Numbered from the stretch's first letter, positions 20,049-31,711 are shown. The stretch is 64,000 nt of DNA from Chondrus crispus (GCF_000350225.1 NW_005178692.1:168930-232929), one strand, 5' to 3'. Notes: generated by a model not told the origin, from the sequence alone. Translations and numbers: made by a program.

Positions 20049-21107
20049 CTAACTCTCACAGTCTACATTGCCTGGGATGCATTCTCTCTTTCCCTCACCG
20101 ATGATCACGGTGGAATTGCCTGGAGATATGCGTTTGCACTCAGGGGAATGAGGAGTCCTTGGCCGTTTACGTTTGAATAGCGTTCTGAAGCATGCCACGA
20201 TGCTTCGCACAGTGCGCTCGAAAGCGTTCCCTTTTCGCCGGACTCTTTGAGGTTGTTCGGGGTGCGTTGTATCACGCTCGAAAGCACCACTTGCGACAGA
20301 AACGGGACCATTGTCTTCCGACAACGTTGAAGACCCCTCCGAAATGTCGCTAGCCAAGCAGCCGTCGAGCTTCGCCACAACTTTCTGCTTCTCGGCATCC
20401 TTGGGAGCAATACCAAAATCTGTCTCAGGCTCAAGCGTGACTTTCGGTTCGCTGCACGAAATGGGCAAAGCCACATCATCACGTCCGACATGTTCAAGCA
20501 TGTCGATTTCGACGCCCTTGATGGCGACTGTTTCGACCTCCACGACGCCGACATCCGGGAGGTGACTCTGTATTGAAGAATCACTAAACGCTGGGTCTAG
20601 GGACTCCACCACACTGTCGCGAGACAGTTGTCTGCCTTTATCGACGCTGAATCTTTCCAGCTCAACGACACAAACAGCAGCATGTTGATCAGAACCAAAC
20701 TCGCCGTCGTCTACATCCATGACAGTCCCCGGGTTCCCAGTCTTCAGTCTGCGGTTGAGGAAGGGGGGCCCCTTCCAGGTGACAATCGTCCCATTACTCG
20801 CTACGACGTACTTGTACTGTAGCTCAGTATGGGCCGGGAGCGCAATGGTGGTTGTGAAGGCACCATCAGCGTATGAAAGCGGGAGCGGGGTAAGAGACCC
20901 CCATTCCGAAAGCTGAGGGAGGTCACCCACGAGGAAGAGGCCAGTGTCTCGGTCGCCAGGCGAGGCACGAACGCGGACGGTAATCGATGTCGACATTGCA
21001 GAAGACTGATACCAATGAAGTAAAGGGACGCGTGAGGGCTGAGGAAGGCGGGGGGTAGGGCAAAAGGACGAAGAGCTTTTGATAATTCCGGTGTAGAGCC
21101 GCAGCAA
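20049..21107 (-). CDS. CBM20 starch-binding domain protein, 352 aa
   Basis: Residues about 41-137 form a family-20 carbohydrate-binding module: SITVRVRASPG, GLFLVGDLPQLSEWG, the W/P-rich turn, LQYKYVV, TWKGPPFLNRRL. CBM20 modules bind starch, which fits a red alga with cytosolic starch granules. The rest is acidic and Ser/Thr-rich, ending in a basic stretch (TLFKRKRPRT) with no catalytic domain, so a binding or scaffolding role on starch is the natural inference. The longest start is at 21107; the Met at codon 38 (20996), just before the module, is an alternative. The first 37 residues are basic and Ser-rich and could be a leader or untranslated. Confidence 0.85.
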   Translation of the reverse strand: MLRLYTGIIKSSSSFCPTPRLPQPSRVPLLHWYQSSAMSTSITVRVRASPGDRDTGLFLVGDLPQLSEWGSLTPLPLSYADGAFTTTIALPAHTELQYKYVVASNGTIVTWKGPPFLNRRLKTGNPGTVMDVDDGEFGSDQHAAVCVVELERFSVDKGRQLSRDSVVESLDPAFSDSSIQSHLPDVGVVEVETVAIKGVEIDMLEHVGRDDVALPISCSEPKVTLEPETDFGIAPKDAEKQKVVAKLDGCLASDISEGSSTLSEDNGPVSVASGAFERDTTHPEQPQRVRRKGNAFERTVRSIVACFRTLFKRKRPRTPHSPECKRISPGNSTVIIGEGKRECIPGNVDCES

Positions 21108-22778
21108 AGGAGGATGTGTTTGAGTTGGTTGATGGTGCGGTGAGGCGAAAGTACTTTGGAGGAAGGCGCGTCATTGATTTAGAGAAAATATCAAGCCGGA
21201 ACAGGACGGACGGAAGCGATGGAAGAGGCGTTAGCGAGAGGCGGGGGAGAGGTGGTGTGAAATAATGCAGGGATGTCAAGAAATGAGAAGAGGGAGGGTA
21301 CAACCGACGATAGGTTGGACGAGGCCCGAAGCGAATGTCGCCTGTCACCAGTGGGAATGTACATTACGTGCAGCACAAACTCCCGTCCCACAATTATCAA
21401 CACATGTGATACAAGAATGGTCACGAAGTCTCCACTGGCTTCCATCCAAGGCTTGGCCATACGATGATGGGAAGGTTGTAAACTGTCGCATCTCCTCTGG
21501 TAATCGTGAGATGCATCTTTGCTGCTTCGCCTCTCGCAAAGCCATGAAAAATCGAAATCCTGGCGTCGTGCACATCGCTTGTCGGCGACCCTATGCGTAC
21601 GCCTGCCATGAGATGTCTTACGCCTCAATCGACTAACACGAAATGTCGCATGCACCTAGAAAAACCGGCTGCGACAGGGGTACTCCCGTCCTACCCTGAT
21701 TGGATTTCCGACTGGTGTCGTCGCAAATGTTGAGGAAGAGGGAACGCGCGCCCTTTGAAGAAAGTGCGGTGCAAGAAGCGATAGCTCGTTTTTTTCTGTT
21801 CTTGGGACTCGTCTATCTTATTCTGTATTAGGACGGTCCCTGTCTCCGTCGTGCCCTGTGACCCGTTGGTGCTGTCGTATGTGTACCACGTGTATGCATA
21901 TGGCTCTCATGATGTCATGTCAACAGAAAAGAACCGGTTTTTCTCTTACCGTAACGGACAGGTGCAGTATCATGCAGAGCTGTCGCTCCCCCAGGTACCG
22001 TTACCCTTCCTGCAAAAGACCACGGTGTCTTCAAGCACTTGAAACCAGTTGTGCCCGCATACCTTCAACGTATCTCCAACGTCATTGTAGGAAACCATCG
22101 ACGGCGGAACGGTACCTTTTACTTTTTTGTAGGCGTTTCTACATCTTCATCTAGACATACCCCTCAATTTACGATCAAACCACCCACATCTTTTGCAGTA
22201 CCGTCCTCACTCTCTCTCGCTACGCGAAAAGCTGCACCAGTCTGAGTGGGAAAAGGACTCGCCGCGATCCCAGCAGCCCAAAACAATCCTTACGAATGAT
22301 AGAATGAGACGATGCCGAGTGGATTTTAGGAGCCTGTTGCATTTCGTACGAGATAAAAGAGATATTACGCCACCGCAATTCTGCAACTAAAATGCAAAGA
22401 AACCGAAATTGAAATTACAGTATGCAGTTTACCAATAGAGAGTTTACGAAGCAGCAATTCTACGAAAATTCTCGTAAAAAAAACAGGATTCAAGACAGGT
22501 GTCTCAAAGAAACGGGATTTGCCCCCGAATGCAGTTTCAGGTATTCGTTCTTTCGCCTCCTTAACGAAATTAAAAATAAGTAGAACTGGGGCACCCCTCC
22601 CCCACAAGAGCCAATTTGTATTCTGTATTTGGCGCGATGTTAACGACTTTCGGCGCTGACATATGGAATTCCTCCTTCCTCCTCCTGCACCTTCACTACC
22701 TTCCCACATGCACTACGTCCCCCCACACACCCCCACATCCCTCCCCAACCCTCAACCCTGACAAAAATCCACCAGACC
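21108..22778. other. Interval without a supported gene
   Basis: Short ORFs on both strands around 21190-21655 overlap one another and show no recognisable domain. The stretch 22365-22640 is AT-richer and non-coding. It probably holds the CBM20 promoter near its left end. Confidence 0.45.
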
Positions 22779-23374
22779 ATGGCATCGCTGCTTCCGTCAC
22801 CCCAGCCTCTAGGGCCTGCTCCTCCCTCAAGGACAGCCGCTATCCCTTCCCCCTCCCCTGCATCAAATGCGGACTCAAACACCCCTTCCGCTGCCCCTCC
22901 CATCCTGGCAAGCCCTTCTGGGTCCTACCCCAGTCCACCATCAAAGCCTCTGCAACTCGCCCAAGTACAACCACGCGCTCGGCGTTTTAGATTCACAGAA
23001 GCGGCAGACGTGCACCTCTTGAAGGCTGTTTCTTGTGCGGGGGCCCATAGTGCTCCTTGGGGCCATAAAGGTGCCCTCTTGAAGAGGCTCATGCAACCTT
23101 TCTACGAACGGCCCCAAATTCTGTTGTTGGTGGGAAAGAGCCCCCATCCCAGAAAACCCTTGAGGACAGGTTCAGGGCAGTTGTAGTCAAGCGGCGGAAG
23201 GCGATGAAGCGCACAGCGGGAGCATCGGGGATCGTGGAAGTCTATAGGGAACGGGAGACCGCAACCGTCTTGCCGATTGTAAAATCGGTTTGCCTAATGT
23301 TGTCGTTGCAATTGGGGATGAGGACTGATCACCAGGGGGTTGTCTGGGAAGCACGTCATGCATTGAGTGTGTAG
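22779..23374 (+). pseudogene. Frameshifted ORF with a basic SANT/Myb-like region
   Basis: The ATG at 22779 opens a Pro/Ser-rich stretch, then RRFRFTEAADVHLLKAVSCA. Near 23075 the sense moves one frame over and continues with EEAHATFLRTAPNS, KTLEDRFRAVVVKRRK and further basic sequence to a stop at about 23374. The pattern (aromatic-rich helix, then a KxLxDRFR helix) resembles SANT/Myb-like DNA-binding domains found in transposon-linked proteins, but this is a weak resemblance. It may be a decayed transposon gene. Confidence 0.4.
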
Positions 23375-23450
23375 GGTCTTAGCACCGTCGCTCTTGTACT
23401 TGTACAGTAACAGGGGCTCCCGACTAGTTCTCATATTTACATCACAATTA

Positions 23451-24047
23451 TGTAGAATAAACACCCCAACGTCGAGGGGGTGTATGCACAGTCCTGCTAA
23501 ACCCTGATTAGAGAGGGGAAGCAACCCCGGCCAACGGAATCGGGCGAGCCCGGGTAGCAGTGGTAGAGCGGGTACGGTCGGGGACGCGCGCACGCGCGGG
23601 CCGATCTACGCCTCGACGCCCCGCAGCGCTGGGTGACGTACCAGCGCTGACGGGCGGAGGCGGATGTAGGCTCGCTCGCGTGCTCGCACGTCCCCTGCCC
23701 GCTCGACTCCTAACTAGATACGGGGCTAGTGGGAACCCGTTCTAGAATAAGCGGGGCGAGCTTGACCAGAGGCGTGGGTTCTGGACAAGCTCATGCTTGT
23801 CCTCCCCTATCGCCGTCGGTCCGCTCACGTATTTAATGTACAAGTTAGTCTATCATACTACAGTACAGTACGTACTATACTGTAGTGCTACTGTGGTCGG
23901 CTACAGTAGTGGGTGCGGGTCGCGCGTACGTTAGGGCTGTCAGCATTCGGTGCTGACAGCACGCGCGCTCGTGCGCGTCGTACTGTAGAGCTCGGGCTCT
24001 ACAGTGGCTGATCTAATCTAAATCTAGTCCCAGGGGGTTATACTACA
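23451..24047 (-). repeat. Solo LTR of the gypsy G family
   Basis: 597 bp beginning TGTAGAATAAACACCCC and ending GGTTATACTACA, similar throughout to the LTRs at 38068 and 51062. It is flanked by a perfect 5-bp duplication AATTA (23446-23450 and 24048-24052), the mark of LTR-LTR recombination after insertion. A TATA-like TGTACATTAAATA (minus strand, 23830-23842) is conserved. A hairpin lies at 23937-23959. Confidence 0.95.
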
Positions 24048-24052
24048 AATTA

Positions 24053-24936
24053 CAGGTTCGTACTTAAATGCTGTGAACAATACTCCGCCAAATGCGGACT
24101 AATTTTCCCATAGATTTGTAACGAACTTTTGTCTCAGAATTGTGCTTTGTAAACTCTCTAATACGTGTAATAAAAATGGCGCCAAACAGATGCCACCGTG
24201 TGAGACGTGGACCCGCCGGAGTGCGGGCGGGTCCCGCGCGACGGGGTCGAAGGCGATGTAGAGGTACGGGCGGAAGCGCGACGGCGAGGTGGAGATGGCG
24301 TGGATGTGGCGGCGCGGGGTGGACTGCGGCGCGGGCAGGCACGGCGAGGGGAGGCTATCCCGGTCGAGCGGCGGGTGCTTGGGCACTGGGAGCGAGCCGC
24401 CGCGGAGGAGCGAGGGCTGGGGCAATGGCGAGGGCTGGTTGAGCCCGTCGGGGAGGTGCGGGCACGACTTGGTGTTGGTGTCCTTGGGCGGCGGGGACGC
24501 GGAGGGCGGCGGCAGGGGCGCCGGCGGAGGGGAGGGGAGGGGGACGGGAGGGCGGTTGGATTCGGGGATGGCGATGCCGGTTACGTTTGGCCCCGCGGGT
24601 GGAGGCGGCACATGCGGAAGATAGCGCGAGGTTGAGGGCGCAAGGCTGTTGGCGGAGTCTATCTAGGAGCGGGACTGTGAGGACTTGAGAAGGTCCTCGT
24701 AGACGAGGCGCGTGTGGGGTAGCACGCGCGTGAGGGCGCGGTTGTCGGGAGCAGCCAGGTAAGGGCGGGGGTGGCACGGGGAGCTGGGAAGCGGAGGAAG
24801 GGGTTGGAGGCGGACGAGTGGGTTCGGAAAGAAGCAAGGAGGCGAAGGGGAATGCGGTGGGGAGTGTGGGCGGTGTCGTTCTTTTAACTTAAGGAATGGG
24901 CATTGGGAGTGTGTGGGGGCTAAGGGGCGGAAGCCG
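24053..24936. other. GC-rich interval, no supported gene
   Basis: Long overlapping ORFs on both strands are Pro/Arg/Gly-rich and look like composition effects. No domain or signal was recognised. Confidence 0.45.
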
Positions 24937-25107
24937 TTAGCGTGTTTTCTTGCGCTGTTTGAACGACTCCATCATAAGCTTGAATGTTTCAAGCTTCTGG
25001 TTGTTGGCCTCTTCTCGTTCCTTGCGCCGCTCTTCTCTATCCATCTCCTGCTGTTCTAGGTCTATCGTAAAGCGCCGCTCTTCGAACTGTATGCCCGCCT
25101 CGTCGCT
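24937..25107 (-). pseudogene. C-terminal coiled-coil fragment
   Basis: A 56-codon open frame ends at TAA (24937-24939) and is bounded upstream by another TAA. It encodes a highly charged helix (EERRFTIDLEQQEMDREERR, then KREEANNQKLETFKLMMESF region) of the kind seen at the C-terminus of SANT-like transposon-linked proteins. No suitable start exists, so it is a relic or a last exon whose upstream part I cannot identify. Confidence 0.4.
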
Positions 25108-25187
25108 TTACAAGGACAAACCTCTGGAGTAGAGGTGTCTGGGCTGGGAGGGGCTTTGGTCGCCATGGCACAGTTGAGAGTGCGAAG

Positions 25188-25590
25188 ATGATGCGGGCAT
25201 CCGCGGCTCTTAAGGGTGAGTTAGAAGGCGGTAGCATCCACGCCTCGGCCGCCCTGGCCCTGCCCGCCTGCTTTCCGCCCATCCTGACCTTCGTCGACCG
25301 CGCCCGCCGCACCGGCACCGCCGCTGTGATCCCCTGCACCCAGGGCATCTTGCGCAGCGTCACCGCCGCCTTCGCTTATGTTATGATCACGAACGGCCTC
25401 CCGCTGGACGAAGCCATGTGGAACATGCGCCTGTGCCGCCCCATCGCCGCCCCCAGCTACGCTTCTACGCCCTGCTGCGCCGCATCGAGCGCGGCCTCCG
25501 CCACAGCCCCTCGGCTGACGCCCTCGTCCTCGTCCGCCCGCACGCACCCACACACCATAAGTTCTCTGCTCACTACCCTCGCTTCCCCGC
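25188..25590 (+). pseudogene. Dual-specificity-phosphatase-like ORF, broken
   Basis: From the ATG at 25188 the frame reads FPPILTFVDRARRTGTAAVI, then PCTQGILRS, then AFAYVMITNGLPLDEAMWNM and RLCRPIAAP. This is the order of a DSP core: helix, P-loop CX5R, and the helix after it. The usual HC of the P-loop is PC here. Near 25450 the match moves one frame over (RFYALLRRIERGL), as in the C-terminal helix of the family. The ORF to 26039 beyond this is not family-like. I infer a decayed gene or a frameshifted sequence; activity is unlikely as written. Confidence 0.5.
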
Positions 25591-26023
25591 CTTTCATCGG
25601 CTGCTGCTGCTGCTCGAAGTTTATGGCACAAACATGGGCACCAGATACTCGTGGCCATCATCGGCCGATTCCCCACCCCCCGTCCTTTACCCCCTACCCT
25701 TCTATTGAACTAACTCACATCCTCCCATACCGCATCCCCCATATCCCTACTCCCTTGTCTCACATCCCCACGGCACTCCCGCCCGCCCGCCCGTCCGCGC
25801 CGCGCTTCAGACGGCGGAGGGGGGTGGACGGTTGGGAAAACAAAGTGGTCAGGCCTTCATGTTTAGGCCCTACAGTTTTGAAAGGTGGCAGGTTTTACAA
25901 CAGTTTCCGGCAGAGCAGTCGCCCTCGTACAGTTTTTCCCGCTTTGCGTGCGACTTCGTCTGCCTTTACATTGTCTTCCGCTTGCGCTTTGCCCTGCCAC
26001 CCTTTCACACAAAATTGTAAAGG
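25591..26023. other. Interval without a supported gene
   Basis: Pro/Ser-rich reading frames without domains; tail of the ORF that begins with the phosphatase-like segment. Confidence 0.4.
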
Positions 26024-26368
26024 GTCATTTTGTCGTTAGGGGGGCGACAAGGCGTTTTTCTTAGAATAGAGGGGGGCGATTTTTGGTTTTCTTGAGTATC
26101 GGGGGGGCGATTTGACAAAATATCAAGATACAGTAGGGCGGGTTTCGATAATGTTCAAGAGAGGAGGGGCTACTTGATGTCACTTTTTCACTGCCGCCGT
26201 ACTGTGACGGGACTCAAGGTCAGAGTCGCCCTCAACTTTTTTCAAAAAGACTCAAATCGCCCCGACAAATTTCTCAAAGTTCTATTGTCTCCTCTTTCCT
26301 TGCAAAGTCGCCCCTCTATTTCCCCCCTTTGAGCTCATAAGTATACTCTGTCCCTTGTCTTCCCCAAA

Positions 26369-27484
26369 ATGTCCACGGTTTCTCAAGAAACCGTCCTCGC
26401 GCTGCGTCATTTGTCTACAGTTGAGATCGACGTAACCCCTCTGGTGAATATCTTTTCCGTCGGGCCGTCGGTAAAGGCCATAAAACGAAGCTATCGCAGG
26501 TTGGCGCTTCTTGTAAATCCAGATGGCATCGGTGACAAAGACAAGTTTGGGGCACAGCGTTGCATGAGTATTCTTTGTCGAGCGATTGAACAGGTCAATA
26601 CAGAAGAAGCATATGAGATTATTTTGCGGAACCAGTTCTCTGTGAATCGTTCAGACGACTTCAATATATCAGCAAGGGTTAGGTTTACCCGCTGCTCCGC
26701 ACCGAAAGAGCGACATGTGCGAAATCACGAAATGAAGCTGCAGAAGGAACGGTAGGAAGTGGAGGAATCAAGGCGTCAAGCAACAAGGCACGTGGAATCC
26801 ACATTTGAAAGACAAGATGGCGTCCGATCTGCGCCCGCCAGCAGCACCGCACCGAATCCAACTGAATCTTCGCGTGCCATCCTCAACTCTAATACAGGGC
26901 ATGAGGCCAGGGCAGCTCCTGAGCACGATCCACCAGAATGTGCTCCATAATTTGCTCCAGAGCATAATGAGGACGACAGTGAAAGTAGTGATTTTCCTGG
27001 GAAAGAAGGCAGTGATGAACAAAATGGCACATTGGAGGATGAGACGTGTTCTGATTTTGGTGATCCTGTCGAAGACTGCGATAGTGATTCATTTGATCCA
27101 GCAGACTACATGGGAGAATATGCCGAATCCCGTCTCAGCGATGAGGAGGAGGTGCCTGCAGAAATGGCTACAAACACGAATCCCGACAGTCCTCAAGAAC
27201 TTGACCCAGAAAATACTTCCGCACTTTCAAGAAGAAGGCAGCAAAAACGTGCATCCAAACAAAGAGCGTTACAGCCGGCAAAATTAGCTCTACGCGCAGA
27301 GAGACTGGCTTCTAGGACATGGAAACCAAAAAGGGTCATACCTGTCTGCCGAGTCATTGGGATGTCTTTCAATCCCAGATGGAAGTGTGAGCAGCTCATA
27401 AAGGCTCACACTGCACACCTTGCTGTGCAGAAAGGGGTCAATATTCACCAAACCACGACTAAAGGACAAATGAGTTGCCGTTAA
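26369..27484 (+). pseudogene. J-domain-like ORF with degenerate HPD and two in-frame stops
   Basis: The first 128 codons (26369-26755) contain VKAIKRSYRRLALLVNPDG followed by a helix, which follows the pattern of a J domain: helix II, then HPD, then helix III. Here the tripeptide is NPD, so stimulation of Hsp70 would not be expected. After a TAG (26753-26755) the same frame continues through a charged region, another TAA (26948-26950), an acidic stretch and a basic segment to 27484. It directly precedes the MULE transposase, so it may be an element-encoded protein or the N-terminal part of the transposase. The J-domain call rests on pattern only. Confidence 0.45.
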
Positions 27485-27570
27485 TATGCGTTGCAATGCG
27501 GTCATTGCTTTCAACTGGCAGCCTAAGTCCGGGAACTGAAAGCTCAATAAACAGCAGGAACATAATAATT

Positions 27571-28361
27571 AGTGTTTTGGGCAAGAGCTTCCAGTTCCTG
27601 GGTCAAGTCCGTCATCAAGGAGAGCAGCGAGTGCGAAGCAGTACTTTGCACGCGCTTGTACTGCGAAACAAGTCGCGAGGGCCATTTTAGAAGAAACCTC
27701 GAACATACCAAATATAAATTCCAGGGCCATCGCTGCCGTGGTGAAAGCAAAACGAATTTACCAGCGCCAACCGTCCTACACTCAATATCGTATCATACGT
27801 CGTGAGTTAATGAGACACTTAACAATATCAAGGGCTGTCAACATGGCAGCCATGTATGGCTACGCGAAGCTCCTGGAGGACGTTGGACACACTGTCAAAA
27901 TTTTTATACTAAACGGATTAGAGATGAAGGAGCAAAGGCTGAAGGCAGCGCGTCATATTTTTGCTCAGTGCAAGAGAGCCAAAACTATTCTTGACGACGA
28001 ATTGCTCAATGCGGATGTCGTAGATTGCTCAGATATTGATGAGCACGGGCGGTACTATGGAGGCTTTGTATTTGTACCCTCTGTTGCGAAGCATATCTGT
28101 GCGACGGGAAGGACTACTTGTGCAGCTGATGCTGCACATTGCGGTGGCGTCGGTTTTCAGTCATACGGAACTCCATTTGAAGTGGTTGCGTATGATTGTA
28201 ACAACCACCTTTTTCGGTTGGTGTTTGGTCATTTTGTCGGTCCAGAGTGTCTCGGAACGTGGCGGAGTATCTTTCAAGCATGTGAAGCTATCGATGGATT
28301 CGATGTAAATTCCCGAACTACTATTGTTGACCAAGAAAAGTCTATTGACAGGGCATATAGG
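27571..28361 (+). pseudogene. MULE-type transposase fragment
   Basis: The frame is open from about 27571 to the G1 LTR. It matches the MULE catalytic region: GGFVFVPSVAKH, then a first acidic residue in CAADAAHC, PFEVVAYDCNNHLFRLVFGH, and a second in TTIVDQEKSIDRAYR. These parallel the core order of MULE transposases (F-K-R-hydrophobic, D, DGNN, sDr). The third catalytic residue and C-terminus are missing because the LTR begins at 28362. No start codon is clear; an ATG-less beginning suggests that the N-terminus is in another frame. Confidence 0.65.
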
Positions 28362-29061
28362 TGTAGTATAACCCCCCCTGGGGCCTTTTAGTTAGATTGG
28401 ATCAACGACAGGATCCCCTACTGTAGTGCTCCACGCTCTACAGTACAACCGCGCGTGTCCACGTGTACACCACGGGGACAAGGGACACGCGCATACACGT
28501 GCACACGTGTACCACGCGCGAACGAAACGCGCATGCACCACGAGTAATACGTGTACTGTCAGCCTCGACATAGCTGACAGTATTACAGGGCAGGCCGACC
28601 TGCACTACAGTAGCCCACTACAGTACCTCGGTACTGTAGTGTTATGATACATTGTTTTGTATATTAAATATGGAGCGGACCGACGGCGACGGAGGGGGAC
28701 AAAGGGGGACTTGTCCTCAACCGACCGCCAAGGTCAGTCCACCCAGCTTATTCTAAACGTCGCCTTCGCTCTTCGCGCGCGTCTAGTCGGAGCCGAGCCG
28801 GAGTGGACGTGCAGCACGCGAACGAGCACGGAACCGCCTCCGCCCGTCAGCACTGGTACGTCACCCAGTGCTTCTCCGGGTCGTCGAGGCGTCAATCCGC
28901 TCGTGCGTGCGTGCGTCCCTGCTCGCTCCCGCTCTACCACCGCTACCCGGGCCCGAGCCTGGTTCCGTAGCTGGTTGGCTCGCTTCACCCCTTCTGCGAT
29001 CCGAGGTCTACAGGTCGAACTGCGCATACACCTCCAGTCGTCTGGGGGTGTTTATGCTACA
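28362..29061 (+). repeat. 5' LTR of G1
   Basis: 700 bp from TGTAGTATAACC to TTTATGCTACA, in the opposite orientation to the LTRs at 38068 and 51062. Hairpins in it include arms cactacagtacc/ggtactgtagtg (28616-28641). Confidence 0.9.
28658..28670 (+). promoter_or_regulatory. TATA-like box in the G1 LTR
   Basis: TGTATATTAAATA, at the same place as in the G2 LTRs (51450-51462 minus) and, with one change, in the solo LTR. Its conservation among diverged LTRs supports a core promoter role. Confidence 0.5.
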
Positions 29062-29062
29062 G

Positions 29063-29076
29063 TGGTCTCCCGACCT
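29063..29076 (+). other. Primer-binding site of G1
   Basis: TGGTCTCCCGACCT begins one base after the LTR. It is identical to the site of G2 and starts with TGG as expected for pairing with a tRNA CCA end. The tRNA identity was not determined. Confidence 0.7.
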
Positions 29077-29141
29077 AGAAGACCCTGGAGTCGGATCTCC
29101 GAGAAGACTTCCGCTTCACTCCGCGAACCGATCGCGTCGAG

Positions 29142-31711
29142 ATGAGCCAAGAGTTTGAGCCCTCGATCCGCTCCGAAGCGGCGGATCTGAGTCCGGCCGC
29201 TGTGCAGTCCCCATTCGCCCCGTCGGGCGACGGCGACGCAGGTCCTCGTGACCGCGAACCGTCGCTCGGCTCCTCCGAGGAAAGAGCGGCGGCGATGTTC
29301 GAAAGCATAGCCGAATACATCGAGGAAGTCCGTACTTCCCTTCGGATCGATGTATCGGACCATGTATACACTCGATGTATGGCCGAACTCCGCTCCCTGC
29401 GTGAAGGGAGGTTCGATAGAGTGACGCAGTCCTTAGAGAATCTCCGAGCACTGATCGACGAGTTACACTTGCGGATAGTGCTCGTCGAAGACTCCCGTTT
29501 CGCCTCGCCCGGGCTGTCTGGGCAAGGTCGCCCTGAGAGGCCGACCTCGGTGAGACGACCCGAGGACCAAACCTCTCCGTCCGCAGAGCAATTGGGTGCG
29601 TTCGGGCACCTCTCCGCTGAGCTCAACGCCACTCGTCGGCGTGCTCGTGACATGGAACGTACCATGGCCGAAGGGCTACCCGGTGCCCCCTCGAGAGGGC
29701 CCAGTGGTACCGTACCTCCGAGCGCCGCCGCCCCAGAAGGTTGGCGCCCGACTGGTGCCGCTACCAGTCGAACTGCATAAGGAAGCCGTCCTCCGATAGA
29801 CGCGAACTTCGCGTCTGAGACCCAAGCCTTGCCGCCTATCGCCGGAAGTAGGCGGCAAGTGGACCGCGTATCGTACGCGGACGAACAGGACCGTGGAGGA
29901 GCCGCCCGCGGATCCGGAGAACCGATATTCTCCGTCGATCCCCGCTGAGGTGTCTACCCGCCTGCGAGTTACGCCGAGCATCCAGGTCCGATAGACGTCC
30001 GTACGCTACCGGTTACCTCCTTCGGCACGCTGGGTCCCGCTGAACCCGGGGTCGAGCCGGTACATACGATGATCCAATAGTTCAGCGCCGTTGCTGACTA
30101 TCGTATGTACCGCTTGGATAACACCTCGAGGCTCGTTACCTCGGGTGACGCGGGACGGATCGCGAAGTATGTCCAACGCTGTCGTGGGATCCGTCCCACG
30201 ATGCGCAGCTTCGACGGTACCGACCCGATCCAGCTGCTGCCGTTCTTGAAGGATATCCGAATCACCCTCAACTCGCAACACCTGACCAAAGGTGTTGCGG
30301 TACGAGTCCTCGCGCACTTCCTCGAGCGCGACGCGGAGCGCCTGTATACGAGTTATACGATGCGTGGCCTCCGCGCCGGCCAGCTCCATGACGACGTGAG
30401 CTGTCCGGAGCTCGTGAATCAATTCTTGAAACGCTACCTCACGGACGACGTGTTAGGTGAAGCGTACGACGCTGTCGCTACGGCGCGACAGCAATCGCAT
30501 GAGACGGAAAGCACATTTCCTGACCGACTCGAGACTGCCGCGTTCCGATGCACGGCAGTCTTCTCCGAACAGTCCCTCGCGCACTACTTCGTGCGGGGAC
30601 TTGCACCGGCAACCCGTGCCGCAGTATCCGAAACTGTGCAAAGGCTGCCAGGCAGTCAGAAGACCGATCTTCCGACCATCCGCCGTATCGGCACGGCGGA
30701 AGGTACAACGTACCGCGCTCGCCGCGGTTTACCTCTGCCGGATCTGAAACCGGCAGGGAGGGCTGGCAGGACTACGAAGTCCGCCGCGACAAGTTCGCCC
30801 GCCTCGACCCTCCATATCGGGGAGGATGAGTGGCAGGCCGACCCTGTCTTCATTACGCAAGGAGCAGGGCCTGCGGGGGTACGAACCCCCTCACCGATGT
30901 CGACCGGAACGACATCGAGTTACGCGACCGCATTCGCAGCCACATCGGGAGTGGTAAGGGGCACGGACCCCCGCGTCGCCGAGCTCGATATCTCGAGTCG
31001 AGATAAGGGAAGCGGCTCGCCCCGCGTGCCCCTCCTCACCGATGAGGAGGCGCGGCACGCGGCGACCTTCGCCCCAACGGATGGTAGCGCGTACGTGTGC
31101 TGGTTATGCCGTACGTACGGGCATGCCATGTACGCGTGCCCGTTCTTGTGGCGGAACAACGAATGTTCACGGCGTACAGGAACTACCGCTACCAGATGGA
31201 GACGCGCCCCGGTTCGCGTAATCTCCTCCGGCAAGCGGCGGGCGAGAGCCGTCCCCCGCGTCAAGGTTTCCCGAACCGATCGGGTGGGGGCGCACGCTTC
31301 GCCCCGCGTGGAGGTGGGTACCGTCGTAACGAAGTCGATCGTCGGGATCGACCCGCCTACCGACAGGCGGACACAAGGTACCCCCGACATGGAGAAAGAG
31401 GGGACCGAGACCGTTCTCGGTTACCCCAACAGGTACAAAATGCGATAATGTACCTGCAAGACTGGGTAGAGGATCCGTACCCTCTACCCACGGAGGGTCA
31501 CGAAGGAGACCCGACTTGCTTCGTCCCCCATATCCTGCGACGACCGGACGCCGCAGGGCAAGGCCCTGAAGTACTCGAGTACTTCGCCAAGGCCGTCGAG
31601 CCGCAGTGGGGGAATCGTCCAGACCCACGCAGCCGGCTACCCGAAGAAGACCTGGCCGTCGATAGCCAGTAGGTGAGCTCCAGTAGCACGGGTAGTTTGA
31701 AAAAAGGGTAA
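29142..31711 (+). pseudogene. G1 Gag, broken
   Basis: The start MSQEFEPSIRSEA corresponds to the G2 start. Breaks relative to G2 and G3 are TAA at 29778-29780, TGA at 29946-29948, TAG at 30078-30080, a one-base loss near 31149 in the zinc knuckle, and TAG near 31671. The CCHC knuckle (CWLCRTYGHAMYAC) is still visible. The ORF ends at TAA 31709-31711 after an A6 run. Confidence 0.9.

Larger units (their letters stand above)
26024..28361 (+). mobile_element. Mutator-like (MULE) transposon remnant, interrupted by gypsy G1
   Basis: A transposase-like ORF (27571-28361) and an upstream decayed ORF (26369-27484) lie in one unit. The region 26024-26150 has G-run blocks (gggggGCGAC, ggggggGCGAT) that may belong to a terminal inverted repeat, but the other end is not visible. 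The right side is cut at 28361 by the LTR of G1. Confidence 0.55.
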
